Positions 37,133 to 46,767 are shown, numbered from the stretch's first letter. The stretch is DNA of 64,000 nt from Lactobacillus sp. S2-2 (GCF_021698855.1 NZ_WWFA01000002.1:244801-308800); one strand, 5' to 3'. Made by a program: numbers and translations. Notes: generated from the sequence alone by a model not told the origin.

Positions 37133-37642
37133 TTATTTTTTTTCAAATTTGTCTAAATAGTTATCAACTAACGAATCTATCTCTTTTAAATTAATTCCAA
37201 AATCAGAAACTATTACTTTTAAGAACATTTTCCAGGCATGAAAAAAATGGTTCTCATTTTTTTCATAATAACTCTTTAACAACATATTTTTTATTCCTAA
37301 ATTAAATTTATAATTTTTATTTCCTAATTTTATAGAACTTAATTTATATATCTTATCCATATCAAAATTTAGTCCCTTTGACCAGTTTTGTCGACTTGCT
37401 ACTAGTATGAAATCAATAAATATTTTTACACAATTATCTTCTAAATTATAACTTTTATTTTTTTTTCGATTTACATCAATACAAAAATTATTGATTGATA
37501 AAATTGATAAATCATTATCTAAAATTAAATACAAATTTTCTAAACTAGACTTAACATTATTTATTTGCTCTTCTTTAATATTCTGGTTAACTACCTTAAC
37601 ACCTATTTCATCTAAATTAATAATAATTATTCCTCCATCCAT
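37133..37642 (-). CDS. Hypothetical protein overlapping miaA
   Basis: 169-residue ORF that I do not recognise. It is rich in Asn, Lys and Ile, with no membrane segment or signal peptide, and mostly predicted helical in the C-terminal half (FFHAWKMFLKVIVSDFGINL). The ATG used overlaps the end of miaA by 16 bases. A GGAGG lies just inside the ORF, and the only codon well placed after it is ATT, so the true start is unclear. It is co-directional with miaA and probably in its transcript. Its codon use resembles its neighbours. Confidence 0.65.
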   Translation of the reverse strand: MDGGIIIINLDEIGVKVVNQNIKEEQINNVKSSLENLYLILDNDLSILSINNFCIDVNRKKNKSYNLEDNCVKIFIDFILVASRQNWSKGLNFDMDKIYKLSSIKLGNKNYKFNLGIKNMLLKSYYEKNENHFFHAWKMFLKVIVSDFGINLKEIDSLVDNYLDKFEKK

Positions 37643-38544
37643 TTTTCGATATCTAAAAAGATATCATTTTTTTTACTATCATCTTTAACTATATCAAACC
37701 AGTCTGCATTCATTTTATTTCTAAACCAAGTTAATTGTCTTTTAGCATAATGCCTTGAATTTTGTTTCACTAAATTAATTGACTCTTCCAATGATTGATT
37801 TCCTTTGAAGTATTCATTAAATTCTTTATATCCAATTCCCTTACCAGATTGATAGTCATATCCTCTATGATCATATAACCATTTAGCTTCCTTTAATAAC
37901 CCTTCATTAATCATTTTATCAACTCTTGTATTAATTCTTTCGTATAAAATATTTCTGTCTGTATTCAAAATAATATTTTTTTCGTCCATACTGTTATCAT
38001 TTTTATCATTTTGATTAGAAAATAATTCTCCCGTATTTTCAAAAACCTCAATTGCTCTTTTAACTCTTCTCGTATTATTTTCTGGTATATTGATTGCTGC
38101 CTTAGGATCTATTTTAAATAAATAATTCCATAATTTATGTTTACCATTTTTTTCTAAATAATCTTCGATTTTATCCCTTTTATCTTGATTAAAACTATCA
38201 TTACCTAATTGATAATTATTCAATAAAGATGATAAATAAAATCCAGTACCACCAACAATTATTGGTAATTTTCCTCTTTTATTTATTTCTTTAATCAATT
38301 TTTTTGCAACTTCAATAAAATCTGAAACAGAAAATCTTTCATTAAAGTTTCTAACATCAATCAAATGATGGGGGATATTTTCCATTTCATTTTCTTGGAT
38401 TTTTGCGGTCCCAATATTAAGGTTTCGATAAACCTGCATTGAATCACCTGAAATTATTTCACCATTAAATTTTTTTGCTATTTCAATTGATAATTTTGTT
38501 TTGCCAACTGCAGTTGGACCTGCAATAACTAATAATTTATCCAA
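37627..38544 (-). CDS. miaA: tRNA dimethylallyltransferase
   Basis: Adds the dimethylallyl group to A37 of tRNAs reading U-starting codons. The 305 residues contain the P-loop AGPTAVGKTKLSIEIAKKF, GDSMQVYRNLNIGTAK, HHLIDVRNFNERFSVSDF and the C-terminal RHYAKRQLTWFRN motif. It is full length. Its dimethylallyl diphosphate would come from the isoprenoid pathway that also feeds ispA. Confidence 0.97.
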   Translation of the reverse strand: MDKLLVIAGPTAVGKTKLSIEIAKKFNGEIISGDSMQVYRNLNIGTAKIQENEMENIPHHLIDVRNFNERFSVSDFIEVAKKLIKEINKRGKLPIIVGGTGFYLSSLLNNYQLGNDSFNQDKRDKIEDYLEKNGKHKLWNYLFKIDPKAAINIPENNTRRVKRAIEVFENTGELFSNQNDKNDNSMDEKNIILNTDRNILYERINTRVDKMINEGLLKEAKWLYDHRGYDYQSGKGIGYKEFNEYFKGNQSLEESINLVKQNSRHYAKRQLTWFRNKMNADWFDIVKDDSKKNDIFLDIEKWMEE

Positions 38545-38643
38545 AACTCAAACTCCTACTTATTCATAAATGTGTTTACTGGATATATTATCTCAAATAT
38601 CGCATAATAGACAAGTGAAAATATTATTTATGGAGGTTTTAAT

Positions 38644-38820
38644 ATGAATAAATTTAGCAAAGGATTAATTTCAGGAGTTGCACTTACTTTAGGAACAGTA
38701 GCAGGTGCCGTATTTTCTTTTAAAAAGGCTGTAATTGATCCAAAAGATGAAGAAGAAGCAAAAATTGAAGAAAATAGAAAAAAAGCAGTTAGAAAAAGTA
38801 GATCAGCACACAATGGTTAA
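38644..38820 (+). CDS. DUF3042 family protein
   Basis: Small 58-residue ORF behind a good GGAGG ribosome binding site. It begins MNKFSKGLISGVALTLGTVA, a single hydrophobic helix, followed by FSFKKAVIDP and a highly charged C-terminal half (EENRKKAVRKSRSAHNG). This layout matches DUF3042 proteins of lactobacilli, whose function is unknown. It is the only gene on the plus strand in this area and is followed by a terminator. The antisense ORF over the same bases is a shadow. Confidence 0.88.
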   Translation: MNKFSKGLISGVALTLGTVAGAVFSFKKAVIDPKDEEEAKIEENRKKAVRKSRSAHNG

Positions 38821-38848
38821 AAAAAACTATGTACATAGTTTTTTTTAA
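38819..38848. terminator. Bidirectional terminator, DUF3042 gene and rhodanese gene
   Basis: AAAACTATG/CATAGTTTT with a TA loop and A-run/T-run on either side, between the two convergent genes. Confidence 0.88.
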
Positions 38849-39237
38849 CTTTTTTTAATTTTTCCATCCCACTTTTGATATCCATTATTTAGAATTGAAA
38901 TATCTGTAAAACCTTGCTTATTTAAAAATTTAGCAGCACGTAAACTTAAAGTTTTATTTTGATCATATAAATAAACAGGTAAATCAGGTCTGAGTTCTGT
39001 ATAGAATGTCTTAAAAGTTGAATAAGCAATATTTCTTGCACCTAAAATATGTCCGGTGTTAAAAGGACTTTTTTCACGAACATCTATTACTTGTGCCCTT
39101 CTCATTCCTTTTTTGAATTCTTCATCACTCAAAAAATTAATATATTTTTTGGCTCTATAAATATTAATATATCTATAAATTACAAATATGAATACTAAAA
39201 CTAATAACGTTATTAATGAGAAAATTAAGTTAGACAT
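38845..39237 (-). CDS. Membrane-anchored rhodanese-like protein
   Basis: 130 residues: one N-terminal transmembrane helix (NLIFSLITLLVLVFIFVIYR) and a rhodanese domain with VIDVREKSPFNTGHILGARN. The active-site loop reads YLYDQNKTLSLRAAKFL. The catalytic Cys of sulfurtransferases (normally YC) is replaced by Asp92. It is therefore unlikely to move sulfur and may be a binding domain. It is in the yqgQ-glcK-rhodanese order, as with YqhL in bacilli. Confidence 0.9.
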   Translation of the reverse strand: MSNLIFSLITLLVLVFIFVIYRYINIYRAKKYINFLSDEEFKKGMRRAQVIDVREKSPFNTGHILGARNIAYSTFKTFYTELRPDLPVYLYDQNKTLSLRAAKFLNKQGFTDISILNNGYQKWDGKIKKS

Positions 39238-39261
39238 TATAAATTCTCCTTAAAAATAAAA

Positions 39262-40224
39262 TTATTTGAATTGTAAAGCAAGTGAAGCAGCGCCAAGCAT
39301 ACCAGCATCATTACCTAATTGTGCTAACTTAACTTTAGTACTATCTCTTACTGCTGGGAATGCATTTTGTTGGAAATATCTTGTTGTTGGTTGTAACAAG
39401 GTATTTCCTGCCGCTGAAACACCTCCACCAATAACAATACTTCCTGGGTTTAATACGTTACCAATATTAGATAAAGCTAATCCTAAGTAATAACATACTC
39501 GATCTACAACTTTATTTGCTAAAATATCACCATTATCAGCTAAATAAAATACCATTTTTGAAGTAACTTTTTCTTCATTTTTAAATAAATCTTTTAATTG
39601 TGATTCTCCGTTAAATTCTTTAGAAAAATCCTCAGCTAATTGAACTACTCCTGTAGCTGAAGCATATCTTTCAAGACAACCTCTTTTACCACAAGTACAT
39701 AAGTATCCATTTGGTTCTACAGTAATATGTCCAATTTCACCAGCTGCACCATTAATACCATGTAACAACTTACCGTTAGCGACAACTCCACCACCAACAC
39801 CAGTTCCTAAAGTAACTAATACAACATCTTCTTCTTTACTTCCAGCACCTTTCCAAAATTCACCAAGTGCTGCAACATTAGCATCATTATCAATTTGGAA
39901 TGGTAGTCCAATTCCTTTTTGAATTTGTTCTCTAATTGGTTGTTCAGTTTTCCAATTCAAGTTAAAAGCTTCAGATACACTTCCACGTTCACGGTTAACT
40001 GATCCTGGAGTTCCCATACCAATCCCTGCAAAATCATCAATAGTATAGTCTGATTCTTCAATATGTTGATTAATTGATTCAACCATATTATCAACTATAT
40101 GACTTCCATCTTCACTGATATCAGTTAAAATTCTCCATTTATCTAAAACTTCACCATTTTGATCAAGGAATGCCATTTTTGTAGTTGTTCCACCTAAATC
40201 AATTCCTATTAAATTTTTTGCCAT
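39262..40224 (-). CDS. glcK: Glucokinase (ROK family)
   Basis: ATP-dependent glucose kinase of 320 residues from the ATG at 40224 (MAKNLIGIDLGGTTTKMA), which has GGAGG 8 bases upstream. Visible are the ATP-binding IDLGGTTTK, the sugar-binding GEIGHITVEPNG, and the ROK zinc motif CTCGKRGCLERYAS. It follows yqgQ by 21 bases. It would feed hexose uptake that does not use PTS. Confidence 0.97.
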   Translation of the reverse strand: MAKNLIGIDLGGTTTKMAFLDQNGEVLDKWRILTDISEDGSHIVDNMVESINQHIEESDYTIDDFAGIGMGTPGSVNRERGSVSEAFNLNWKTEQPIREQIQKGIGLPFQIDNDANVAALGEFWKGAGSKEEDVVLVTLGTGVGGGVVANGKLLHGINGAAGEIGHITVEPNGYLCTCGKRGCLERYASATGVVQLAEDFSKEFNGESQLKDLFKNEEKVTSKMVFYLADNGDILANKVVDRVCYYLGLALSNIGNVLNPGSIVIGGGVSAAGNTLLQPTTRYFQQNAFPAVRDSTKVKLAQLGNDAGMLGAASLALQFK

Positions 40225-40245
40225 GATAAAGACCTCCAAATTTTA

Positions 40246-40446
40246 TTATTCATTTTTTTCTTCGATTCTATGTTCGTGATTCAATACTAATTTTGCATTT
40301 AAAAAATCATTTTTGCTAATAACTTTAGCTTTATAAAGATGGTCTATTTCCATTGCCATAACTTCAATATCCCAAAGTCGTTTGCCTACATAAACATATA
40401 TACCAAACTTTTTTAATAATTGTTGAACATCATATAAATTTTGCAT
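40246..40446 (-). CDS. yqgQ: YqgQ family protein
   Basis: 66-residue protein with the DUF910 pattern VQQLLKKFGIYVYVGKRLWD and IEVMAMEIDHLYKAKVI. It is conserved directly upstream of glucokinase in Firmicutes. Its function is unknown; nucleic-acid binding has been suggested from the fold of the family. Confidence 0.92.
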   Translation of the reverse strand: MQNLYDVQQLLKKFGIYVYVGKRLWDIEVMAMEIDHLYKAKVISKNDFLNAKLVLNHEHRIEEKNE

Positions 40447-40470
40447 TAATTACACACCTTATAATGACAA

Positions 40471-41142
40471 TTAAAAAGTCAAAAAACTAACTTTTAATAA
40501 TATTATTATAACAGCAATTAATACAAAAGTAGAGATAAGCCGCTTGATTCTTATTTTTTTATTTATTTCTTTTAATCCAACAACATAACTAATTAAAAAT
40601 CCAGCTATAATTCCACCTATATGCCCCCATAAATCAATACCAGGGATAAATAAATCATAAATAAAATTAAAAGCTAAAAAGTAAAAAAAACTTTTTGCAG
40701 TATTTCTAATATATGTGTTCTCTTTATAGGATTCATATACCATAAAAAAAGATCCAAATAATCCAAAAATTGAAGTACTAGCTCCAGCACTAAGTCCACT
40801 TGTAAAAGATAGACTAGTTAAATTACCTAAAATTCCTGAAATTATAAAAATCAATAAATACTTAAAATGACCAAATTCTCTTTCAATAATAATGCCAATA
40901 AAATATATAGTAACTAAATTTAAAATTAAATGGGTAATCCCAATATGAATAAATATTGGAGTAATTAACCTCCACCATTCACCGTTCATGATAGCTGGTG
41001 GATATAATGCTCCAAATTTAACTAACGTCTGCGGATTCTCGCTTCCACCATTTAAAGACATTAGTAAATATACAAATAACATTATAACAATTAATGTGTA
41101 GGTAATGAAAGGGCTATCATAAATTTTTTTAGTTATTTTCAA
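40471..41142 (-). CDS. gluP: Rhomboid family intramembrane serine protease
   Basis: Membrane protease of 223 residues with six hydrophobic segments. The serine loop is GASTSIFGLFG (GxS in TM4), the histidine is in DLWGHIGGIIAGF (TM6), and PQTLVKFGALYPPAIMNGEWWRL supplies the L1 loop region with the WWRL motif. The position after the Ser is Thr rather than Gly, which I believe is common in lactobacilli. It overlaps fthC by 14 bases. Confidence 0.93.
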   Translation of the reverse strand: MKITKKIYDSPFITYTLIVIMLFVYLLMSLNGGSENPQTLVKFGALYPPAIMNGEWWRLITPIFIHIGITHLILNLVTIYFIGIIIEREFGHFKYLLIFIISGILGNLTSLSFTSGLSAGASTSIFGLFGSFFMVYESYKENTYIRNTAKSFFYFLAFNFIYDLFIPGIDLWGHIGGIIAGFLISYVVGLKEINKKIRIKRLISTFVLIAVIIILLKVSFLTF

Positions 41143-41680
41143 TAATTGAATCCTTTAAAATTAATTCATCAACTTTAATATCAAAACTATCAATATTCCA
41201 TTCAATATTATCAATTAACTGAAATTGTCTAACTAATGAAATAGTTTTTCCTTTAAAATCAGAAAGATATTTATCATAAAAACCGCCACCGTAGCCAATT
41301 CGATAATTATCAGAATTAAAAACTAATCCTGGAACTAATAATAAATCAATATTATCTTTAAAAATTAATTGAGCATCTACTGGCTCTAAAACACCAAATT
41401 TAGTTTTTTCAAGAATAGTATTATTATTAAATTCATAAAATTCCATTTCACGATTAGAAAAAGTTTTTGGAATAACAACTTTTTTATTATGATCTAAAGA
41501 AAATTGAATTAATTTTGATGTATCTAGTTCATCCCCCATGCTAATACTTATTCCGACTGTATTAGCATTTTTAAATTTTTCACTATTAATAAATTTTTTA
41601 ATTAATATATTATCTTCATCTAAATTAATTTTTGATAACATAGTATTCTGAACACAATTTCTAATTTCTTTTTTATTCAT
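41129..41680 (-). CDS. fthC: 5-formyltetrahydrofolate cyclo-ligase
   Basis: Converts 5-formyl-THF to 5,10-methenyl-THF with ATP. The 183 residues show LLVPGLVFNSDNYRIGYGGG, followed by FYDKYLSDFKGKTISLV, the family signature. It lies upstream of the rhomboid gene and downstream of rpmG. It works with folD to supply formyl groups to fmt. Confidence 0.95.
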   Translation of the reverse strand: MNKKEIRNCVQNTMLSKINLDEDNILIKKFINSEKFKNANTVGISISMGDELDTSKLIQFSLDHNKKVVIPKTFSNREMEFYEFNNNTILEKTKFGVLEPVDAQLIFKDNIDLLLVPGLVFNSDNYRIGYGGGFYDKYLSDFKGKTISLVRQFQLIDNIEWNIDSFDIKVDELILKDSIIENN

Positions 41681-41705
41681 AAATTAATATTTCAACATAC
41701 AAAAA

Positions 41706-41730
41706 AGATTTTGGGTAAATACCCAAAATC
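41706..41730 (-). terminator. Terminator after rpmG
   Basis: Stem GATTTTGGGT/ACCCAAAATC with a 4-base loop followed by T-run on the minus strand. Confidence 0.88.
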
Positions 41731-41880
41731 TTATTTTGTTTCGCGATGTAAAGTAACTGTTCTTTCACGAGGACAATATTTCTTTAATTCTAAGCGATCA
41801 GGATTGTTTTTACGACTCTTAGAAGATAAGTAATTACGTTCGTGACATTCAGTACATTCCATTGTAATATTAACGCGCAT
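41731..41880 (-). CDS. rpmG: 50S ribosomal protein L33
   Basis: 49-residue L33, starting [20 protein letters not shown] and ending [14 protein letters not shown]. It has three of the four Cys of the zinc-binding form (CTEC and one C), as in many lactobacilli, so it may not bind zinc stably. A GAAGGAGGG ribosome binding site lies upstream. It lies downstream of the class B PBP gene. Confidence 0.94.
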   Translation of the reverse strand: MRVNITMECTECHERNYLSSKSRKNNPDRLELKKYCPRERTVTLHRETK

Positions 41881-41973
41881 GTTGTTACCCTCCTTCATTA
41901 ATCAAATTAAGTTTAATGAACAACTTCGACTTTACCATATTATCATTTTTTAAAACATTTTTCCACTATATTA

Positions 41974-44049
41974 TTATTTATTATTTGGTTTTGCTTCAAC
42001 ATACTTCCAATAAGCAGAATATATTTGCTTAGCTAATGTCATATTATTACTTTCTGCATCTGTTGGTAAATTAGGTATTGCTAAAGCAATTGCAACTTTA
42101 GGATTTTTAGATGGTGCAAAAGATACAAGACTTAAAGTAACTGTTTGTTTACCATTATAAAAAGTTTGTGCTGTACCAGTTTTAGCAGAAACTTCAGGTT
42201 TTATACTTGATAGCATTCCACCTGTTTTATATCTATTACTACCATGAACAACTTGATACATACCTCTTTTTACAACATTTTTTTGTTCTTGTGTCATTGG
42301 AATTCTATTCAATAAAGTTGGAGTAGTTGTACTTTCAATTTTACCTAATTTACCTTTATTATTACTTGATCTAATATTTTGAACTAAATATGGTTTCATT
42401 CTATTACCATTATTAGCAATTGTAGAAATATATTGAGCAATTTGTAAGGTTGTATATGAATCATAGTTACCGAATGATAAATCAAGTGCATTTCCTAAAT
42501 TACTTGCTGTACCAACACCGGTAATACCGGTTGTTTCACCAGGTAAATCTATTCCTGTTTTAACACCCAATCCAAATTGATTAAAATATCCTCTTTCAAT
42601 ATTAAAAATATCCGGATTCATAGATCCAATAGATTGTGATGGGTAATTTAATTTAGCTTCTTTCATTGCTAATTGCATCATATATGAGTTAGAAGAAACT
42701 TCAAGTGCACCTTCAGCATTAACTGAAATATTAGCGTTACCACTATGATTAAACCATGAAGACTTATTTAAACCAGCAGATTTAATTGGTCTATCTAATA
42801 AGGTACTATTATTTGGAGTAATAACATTATCCATTAAAGCACCTGAAACTGTAGCTCCTTTTACAACTGATCCCATTGTAATTGAACTATTCATTGTTCC
42901 TAATTCATCATTAATTAATTTTCCAGTTTCTGGATTTCGTTTAACTCCACCCATCCCAATAACTCCACCAGTTTTAGGATTCATGACAACAGCATAGGCA
43001 CCGGTTGAATTACCAACTCCGCCCTTCATAGAATTCGTAACTAAGCTTTGCAATTTCTTTTGGAATTTAGAATTAATTGTTAATTGAAGATTATCACCTT
43101 TTTTACCAGCATACTTTTTAGTTTCTTTAACAAGATTATCAGTTCCACCAGTTTGAACTTCAGTTTGTGACTTAGTTCCCTTCAAAACAGATTCATATTG
43201 TCTTTCTAAGAAACTTTGACCAACAGAATCACTTCTTGAATATCCCTTTGTAATTAGCTCATTAATTCGATCACTTGGTAATCCAGCACGTTCAGAAGAA
43301 ACTGTCCCTAAAATTGATTGAATTGATTTACCATAAGGATAATTTCTTGACCAGCTGGTTCCTACCTGTACACCTTTTATATCATTTAAATGTTCACCTA
43401 CTTCTGCTATTTCCTTATTAGAAACATCAGAACTTTTAATATAAGTAGTTGATAATTGGTATGCTCCACTCATCTTTGCAAAAATAGTTGCTGCAGTTTT
43501 TGTCTTCTTAGAAAACTTAATAGATTTATTATTTTGAATATATTCAAGTGCTTTATTATACTTGTCATCAACACTATCATTTGCAGATACATTAGTTAAT
43601 TTATTTTCAACTTTAGTCAAATTATTTGAATTAGTTAAATAATAATCAGCTAATTGTCTTCTAGTTAGAGTATCTAAATCCATACTAATATAATTACTTA
43701 ATTCGTTAGCTGATTGATACATTTCTGATGGCATTGTATTAAGACTCTTAGTATAAGTTATTGCACGATTAGTTTGATTTCCAACTAAAACTTTTCCTGT
43801 AGAATCATAAATTAATCCTCTTTGAGCGTTACCATACTTAACAGTGTTATCACTTTGGTTAACAATTGCCTTATACTCATTACCTTTAAATATTTGCATG
43901 TCAGCCAACTTTAAAACTAAAACAGCAAGTAAAATACCAGAAATGATAAAAATTAAATTTAACCGATTTGTAATTACATTACTATTATTATGGGTATTTT
44001 TTTCACGTTTATTATTAGTTTTAAAAATATTTCTAAAAAAATTATTCAA
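41974..44049 (-). CDS. pbp2b: Class B penicillin-binding protein (PBP2B type)
   Basis: Peptidoglycan transpeptidase of 691 residues, with an N-terminal membrane anchor (LIFIISGILLAVLVLKLA, about 32-49), a dimerisation/pedestal domain and the catalytic domain. The nucleophile Ser394 is in SVVK, followed by SSN (452-454) and KTGTAQ. The start is TTG with AGGGG 7 bases upstream. It is upstream of rpmG. Whether it is the divisome or elongasome enzyme is not decided by sequence alone. Confidence 0.93.
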   Translation of the reverse strand: MNNFFRNIFKTNNKREKNTHNNSNVITNRLNLIFIISGILLAVLVLKLADMQIFKGNEYKAIVNQSDNTVKYGNAQRGLIYDSTGKVLVGNQTNRAITYTKSLNTMPSEMYQSANELSNYISMDLDTLTRRQLADYYLTNSNNLTKVENKLTNVSANDSVDDKYNKALEYIQNNKSIKFSKKTKTAATIFAKMSGAYQLSTTYIKSSDVSNKEIAEVGEHLNDIKGVQVGTSWSRNYPYGKSIQSILGTVSSERAGLPSDRINELITKGYSRSDSVGQSFLERQYESVLKGTKSQTEVQTGGTDNLVKETKKYAGKKGDNLQLTINSKFQKKLQSLVTNSMKGGVGNSTGAYAVVMNPKTGGVIGMGGVKRNPETGKLINDELGTMNSSITMGSVVKGATVSGALMDNVITPNNSTLLDRPIKSAGLNKSSWFNHSGNANISVNAEGALEVSSNSYMMQLAMKEAKLNYPSQSIGSMNPDIFNIERGYFNQFGLGVKTGIDLPGETTGITGVGTASNLGNALDLSFGNYDSYTTLQIAQYISTIANNGNRMKPYLVQNIRSSNNKGKLGKIESTTTPTLLNRIPMTQEQKNVVKRGMYQVVHGSNRYKTGGMLSSIKPEVSAKTGTAQTFYNGKQTVTLSLVSFAPSKNPKVAIALAIPNLPTDAESNNMTLAKQIYSAYWKYVEAKPNNK

Positions 44050-44178
44050 AATGCTTCCCCTATCAAAAATATATTTTTAAATTATGTAAGATTTTAAAAT
44101 GTGGTATTCTTATCTAGTTATTAAATATACAATAAAAAAAACATATTTTAAAGTAAATTGGAGGTACGAAGTCATATC

Positions 44179-46767
44179 TTGAAAAAATATTTAACACATT
44201 TAAACAAATATCAATATTTATGGAGCTTTGCAATTCCAACATTAATTGTATTATTTTATTTTATTGCTCGAAAAACAGCACCATTTGGAAATAGTACAAT
44301 TTTAACGGTAGACTTAGGCCAGCAATATATTGATTTTTTTTCATACTTTAGAGAATCTATTTTACATAATCATTCTGGTCTAATTTATTCTTTTTCAAAT
44401 GGATTAGGTGACTCAATGATTTCAACATTATCTTATTATTTATTAAGTCCTTTTAATTTAATTTTATTGATATTTTCAAAAAGTCAAATTGCATCAGCTA
44501 CTTTTTTTATAATTATATTAAAATTTGGATTTTCTGGATTATCATTCAGCTATCTTTTAAGTAAAGCGAAAGTATTAAATGGAAACTTAAACATTGCATT
44601 TTCTGTTGCATATGCTTTAAACGGATGGATTATTGCCAATAATTTAAATATTATTTGGCTAGATGCTATGATTATGCTTCCTTTGATAGTTCTTGAAATA
44701 ATAAATATTGTCGATAAAAAGAAATTCATTCTTTATATAATTTCATTCAGTATAATTACAATTATTAATTACTACATGGCATATATGATTGGAATCTTCT
44801 CTTTAATATTTATTATTTATTATTCTTTGTCAAAAAATAATCTAAATTTCAAATTATTTTTTCAATGGATTATTGCAACGCTTATAAGTGCTCTAATTTC
44901 TTTATTTGTAACTCTTCCAAATCTTATATCAATGATGAGTAGTAAAGCAAATTATCACAATTTAAATTGGAATTTTTCGTTTGACTATTCACCTATTAAA
45001 TTTATTGCAAAATTAATTCCCGGATCGTTTAATTTTGACCAGATGCCAGGAGGAACTCCTAACATTTTTATCGGTCAAACAGTTTTAATTATCTTTTTAA
45101 TTTATTTCTTTAATAAAAAAATAGATTTGAGAACAAAAATATTAAATTTGTCTGTTACATTGTTTTTAATTCTATCAATGATGTTTAAACCACTTGATTT
45201 AATCTGGCATGCATTTCAATATCCAATTTGGTATCCATATCGTTTCTCATATATTTTTTGCTTTTGGATTATTTTAACTGCTGCTTATAGTATTAAAAAC
45301 ATTTCAAATTTATCACTAACTATAACTAATAAAATATGGATAAGTATAATAACTATTATTCCGTACATTTATTTAAGTATTTATATTAAACAATTTAATT
45401 TTATTAGTTATCCAACTTTAATCGTATCGTTTTTATTTAATACAATTGTATTAATAATATTATTTACTGATTTATATAAGGGAAAAAATATTAGTATTTT
45501 AATACTATTTTTAATTACTTTTGAAATGGCGACTAATCTTGTCTTAAGTCTTAACAATATTACTTATTTAAATAATAATGAACTTACAAACAGCACCAAT
45601 ACAATTTCTAAATCAATCAAATCATCAAAATATTCAAATGATTTTTTTAGAACTAGTAAGAACTTCGAAAGAACGAAAAATGATGGATTAAATTCTAATT
45701 ATAATGGTGCTTCTGTTTTTTCATCTCTACTTAAGGAAAACCAAAAATCATTTATGAAAAATATTGGAAACCCAAGTACAAGCACTTATATTGATTACAC
45801 CAATGGAACTATTATTTCAGATGGTATTTTATCCATGAAATATTTAATTGATTATAATTCAGAAAAAGATGATGGAATTCGTTATTATCAATATCGTTAT
45901 GATGAAAATAGTTATAAGTTCAAAAAAAATATATCAGATAAGGCTATCTACGAAAATAAATATGCACTACCAATTGCATTTAAAGGTAATTCTAAAATAT
46001 TAAGCAAAAATATTTATAAAGATCCTATTAAATATCAATCAGCGATTATTAATAACATGACCAACCATAATAATATAAATGATTTTTATAAATCACATAA
46101 TTTTAATGGTGTGAAATTCAATAATATTAAATCTTCTAATAAAATTACTGGAAACATTTTCAAAAAAGAAAATATTTTAAAGAATGGAACAATTGATTTA
46201 TCATTTTCAATTCCCACTAACGATTCATATTATTTAACTATGGGAAATGAAATAAATAAAAAAAATGTTAATATAATAATTAATAATAAACAATTACCAC
46301 TTGAACCTGATTCAGATGGAACTAAAATATATAATATTGCAAGTAATCAAAAAGGCAACACAATTAATATTAGAATACATTTGAAAAAAAATAGTATTTG
46401 GTTACAAAATTTTACTCTATATAGTTTAAATAATAAATTAATTTTTGATAAATTAAATAAATTAAAATCTAATAAAATAAACTTAGAACAAGCTAATGAG
46501 ACTAACTTTAATGGGAAAAATAATTTAAAACATAAATCTTTTATCACTACAACGATTCCATATGACAAGGGATGGAAAATTAAAGTCAATAATAAAAATA
46601 CAAAAATATACAAATGGTCAAATAACTTTATTGCATTTAAATTACCTAAAGGAAAATCTGAAGTAAATATTAAGTATTCAACTCCTTTTGCTAAAATTTC
46701 ACTAGTAATAAGCTTAAGTACAATAATATTATTATCTATAATTGCATATAAAAAAAGAAGGTATTAA
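44179..46767 (+). CDS. YfhO family multi-pass membrane protein
   Basis: 862 residues from the TTG at 44179; an earlier in-frame TTG at 44158 coincides with the GGAGG. About a dozen hydrophobic helices occupy the first 480 residues. An Asn-rich extracytoplasmic region with Ig-like character follows, then a last transmembrane helix (LVISLSTIILLSIIAYKK). The conserved DLGQQYIDFFSYFR and the loop around LDAMIMLPLIVLE match YfhO-type proteins. Relatives add sugars to teichoic acids. It is a single plus-strand gene. The exact acceptor is unknown. Confidence 0.85.
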   Translation: MKKYLTHLNKYQYLWSFAIPTLIVLFYFIARKTAPFGNSTILTVDLGQQYIDFFSYFRESILHNHSGLIYSFSNGLGDSMISTLSYYLLSPFNLILLIFSKSQIASATFFIIILKFGFSGLSFSYLLSKAKVLNGNLNIAFSVAYALNGWIIANNLNIIWLDAMIMLPLIVLEIINIVDKKKFILYIISFSIITIINYYMAYMIGIFSLIFIIYYSLSKNNLNFKLFFQWIIATLISALISLFVTLPNLISMMSSKANYHNLNWNFSFDYSPIKFIAKLIPGSFNFDQMPGGTPNIFIGQTVLIIFLIYFFNKKIDLRTKILNLSVTLFLILSMMFKPLDLIWHAFQYPIWYPYRFSYIFCFWIILTAAYSIKNISNLSLTITNKIWISIITIIPYIYLSIYIKQFNFISYPTLIVSFLFNTIVLIILFTDLYKGKNISILILFLITFEMATNLVLSLNNITYLNNNELTNSTNTISKSIKSSKYSNDFFRTSKNFERTKNDGLNSNYNGASVFSSLLKENQKSFMKNIGNPSTSTYIDYTNGTIISDGILSMKYLIDYNSEKDDGIRYYQYRYDENSYKFKKNISDKAIYENKYALPIAFKGNSKILSKNIYKDPIKYQSAIINNMTNHNNINDFYKSHNFNGVKFNNIKSSNKITGNIFKKENILKNGTIDLSFSIPTNDSYYLTMGNEINKKNVNIIINNKQLPLEPDSDGTKIYNIASNQKGNTINIRIHLKKNSIWLQNFTLYSLNNKLIFDKLNKLKSNKINLEQANETNFNGKNNLKHKSFITTTIPYDKGWKIKVNNKNTKIYKWSNNFIAFKLPKGKSEVNIKYSTPFAKISLVISLSTIILLSIIAYKKRRY

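Noticed and set aside
38628-38813. 61-residue minus-strand ORF
   Set aside because: It is antisense to the DUF3042 gene on the plus strand, which has a good ribosome binding site and a family match. The minus ORF lacks both.
40471-41142. Inactive rhomboid because GxSG reads GAST
   Set aside because: The catalytic Ser and His are both present, and I believe Thr after Ser is common in lactobacillar rhomboids, so loss of activity is not supported.
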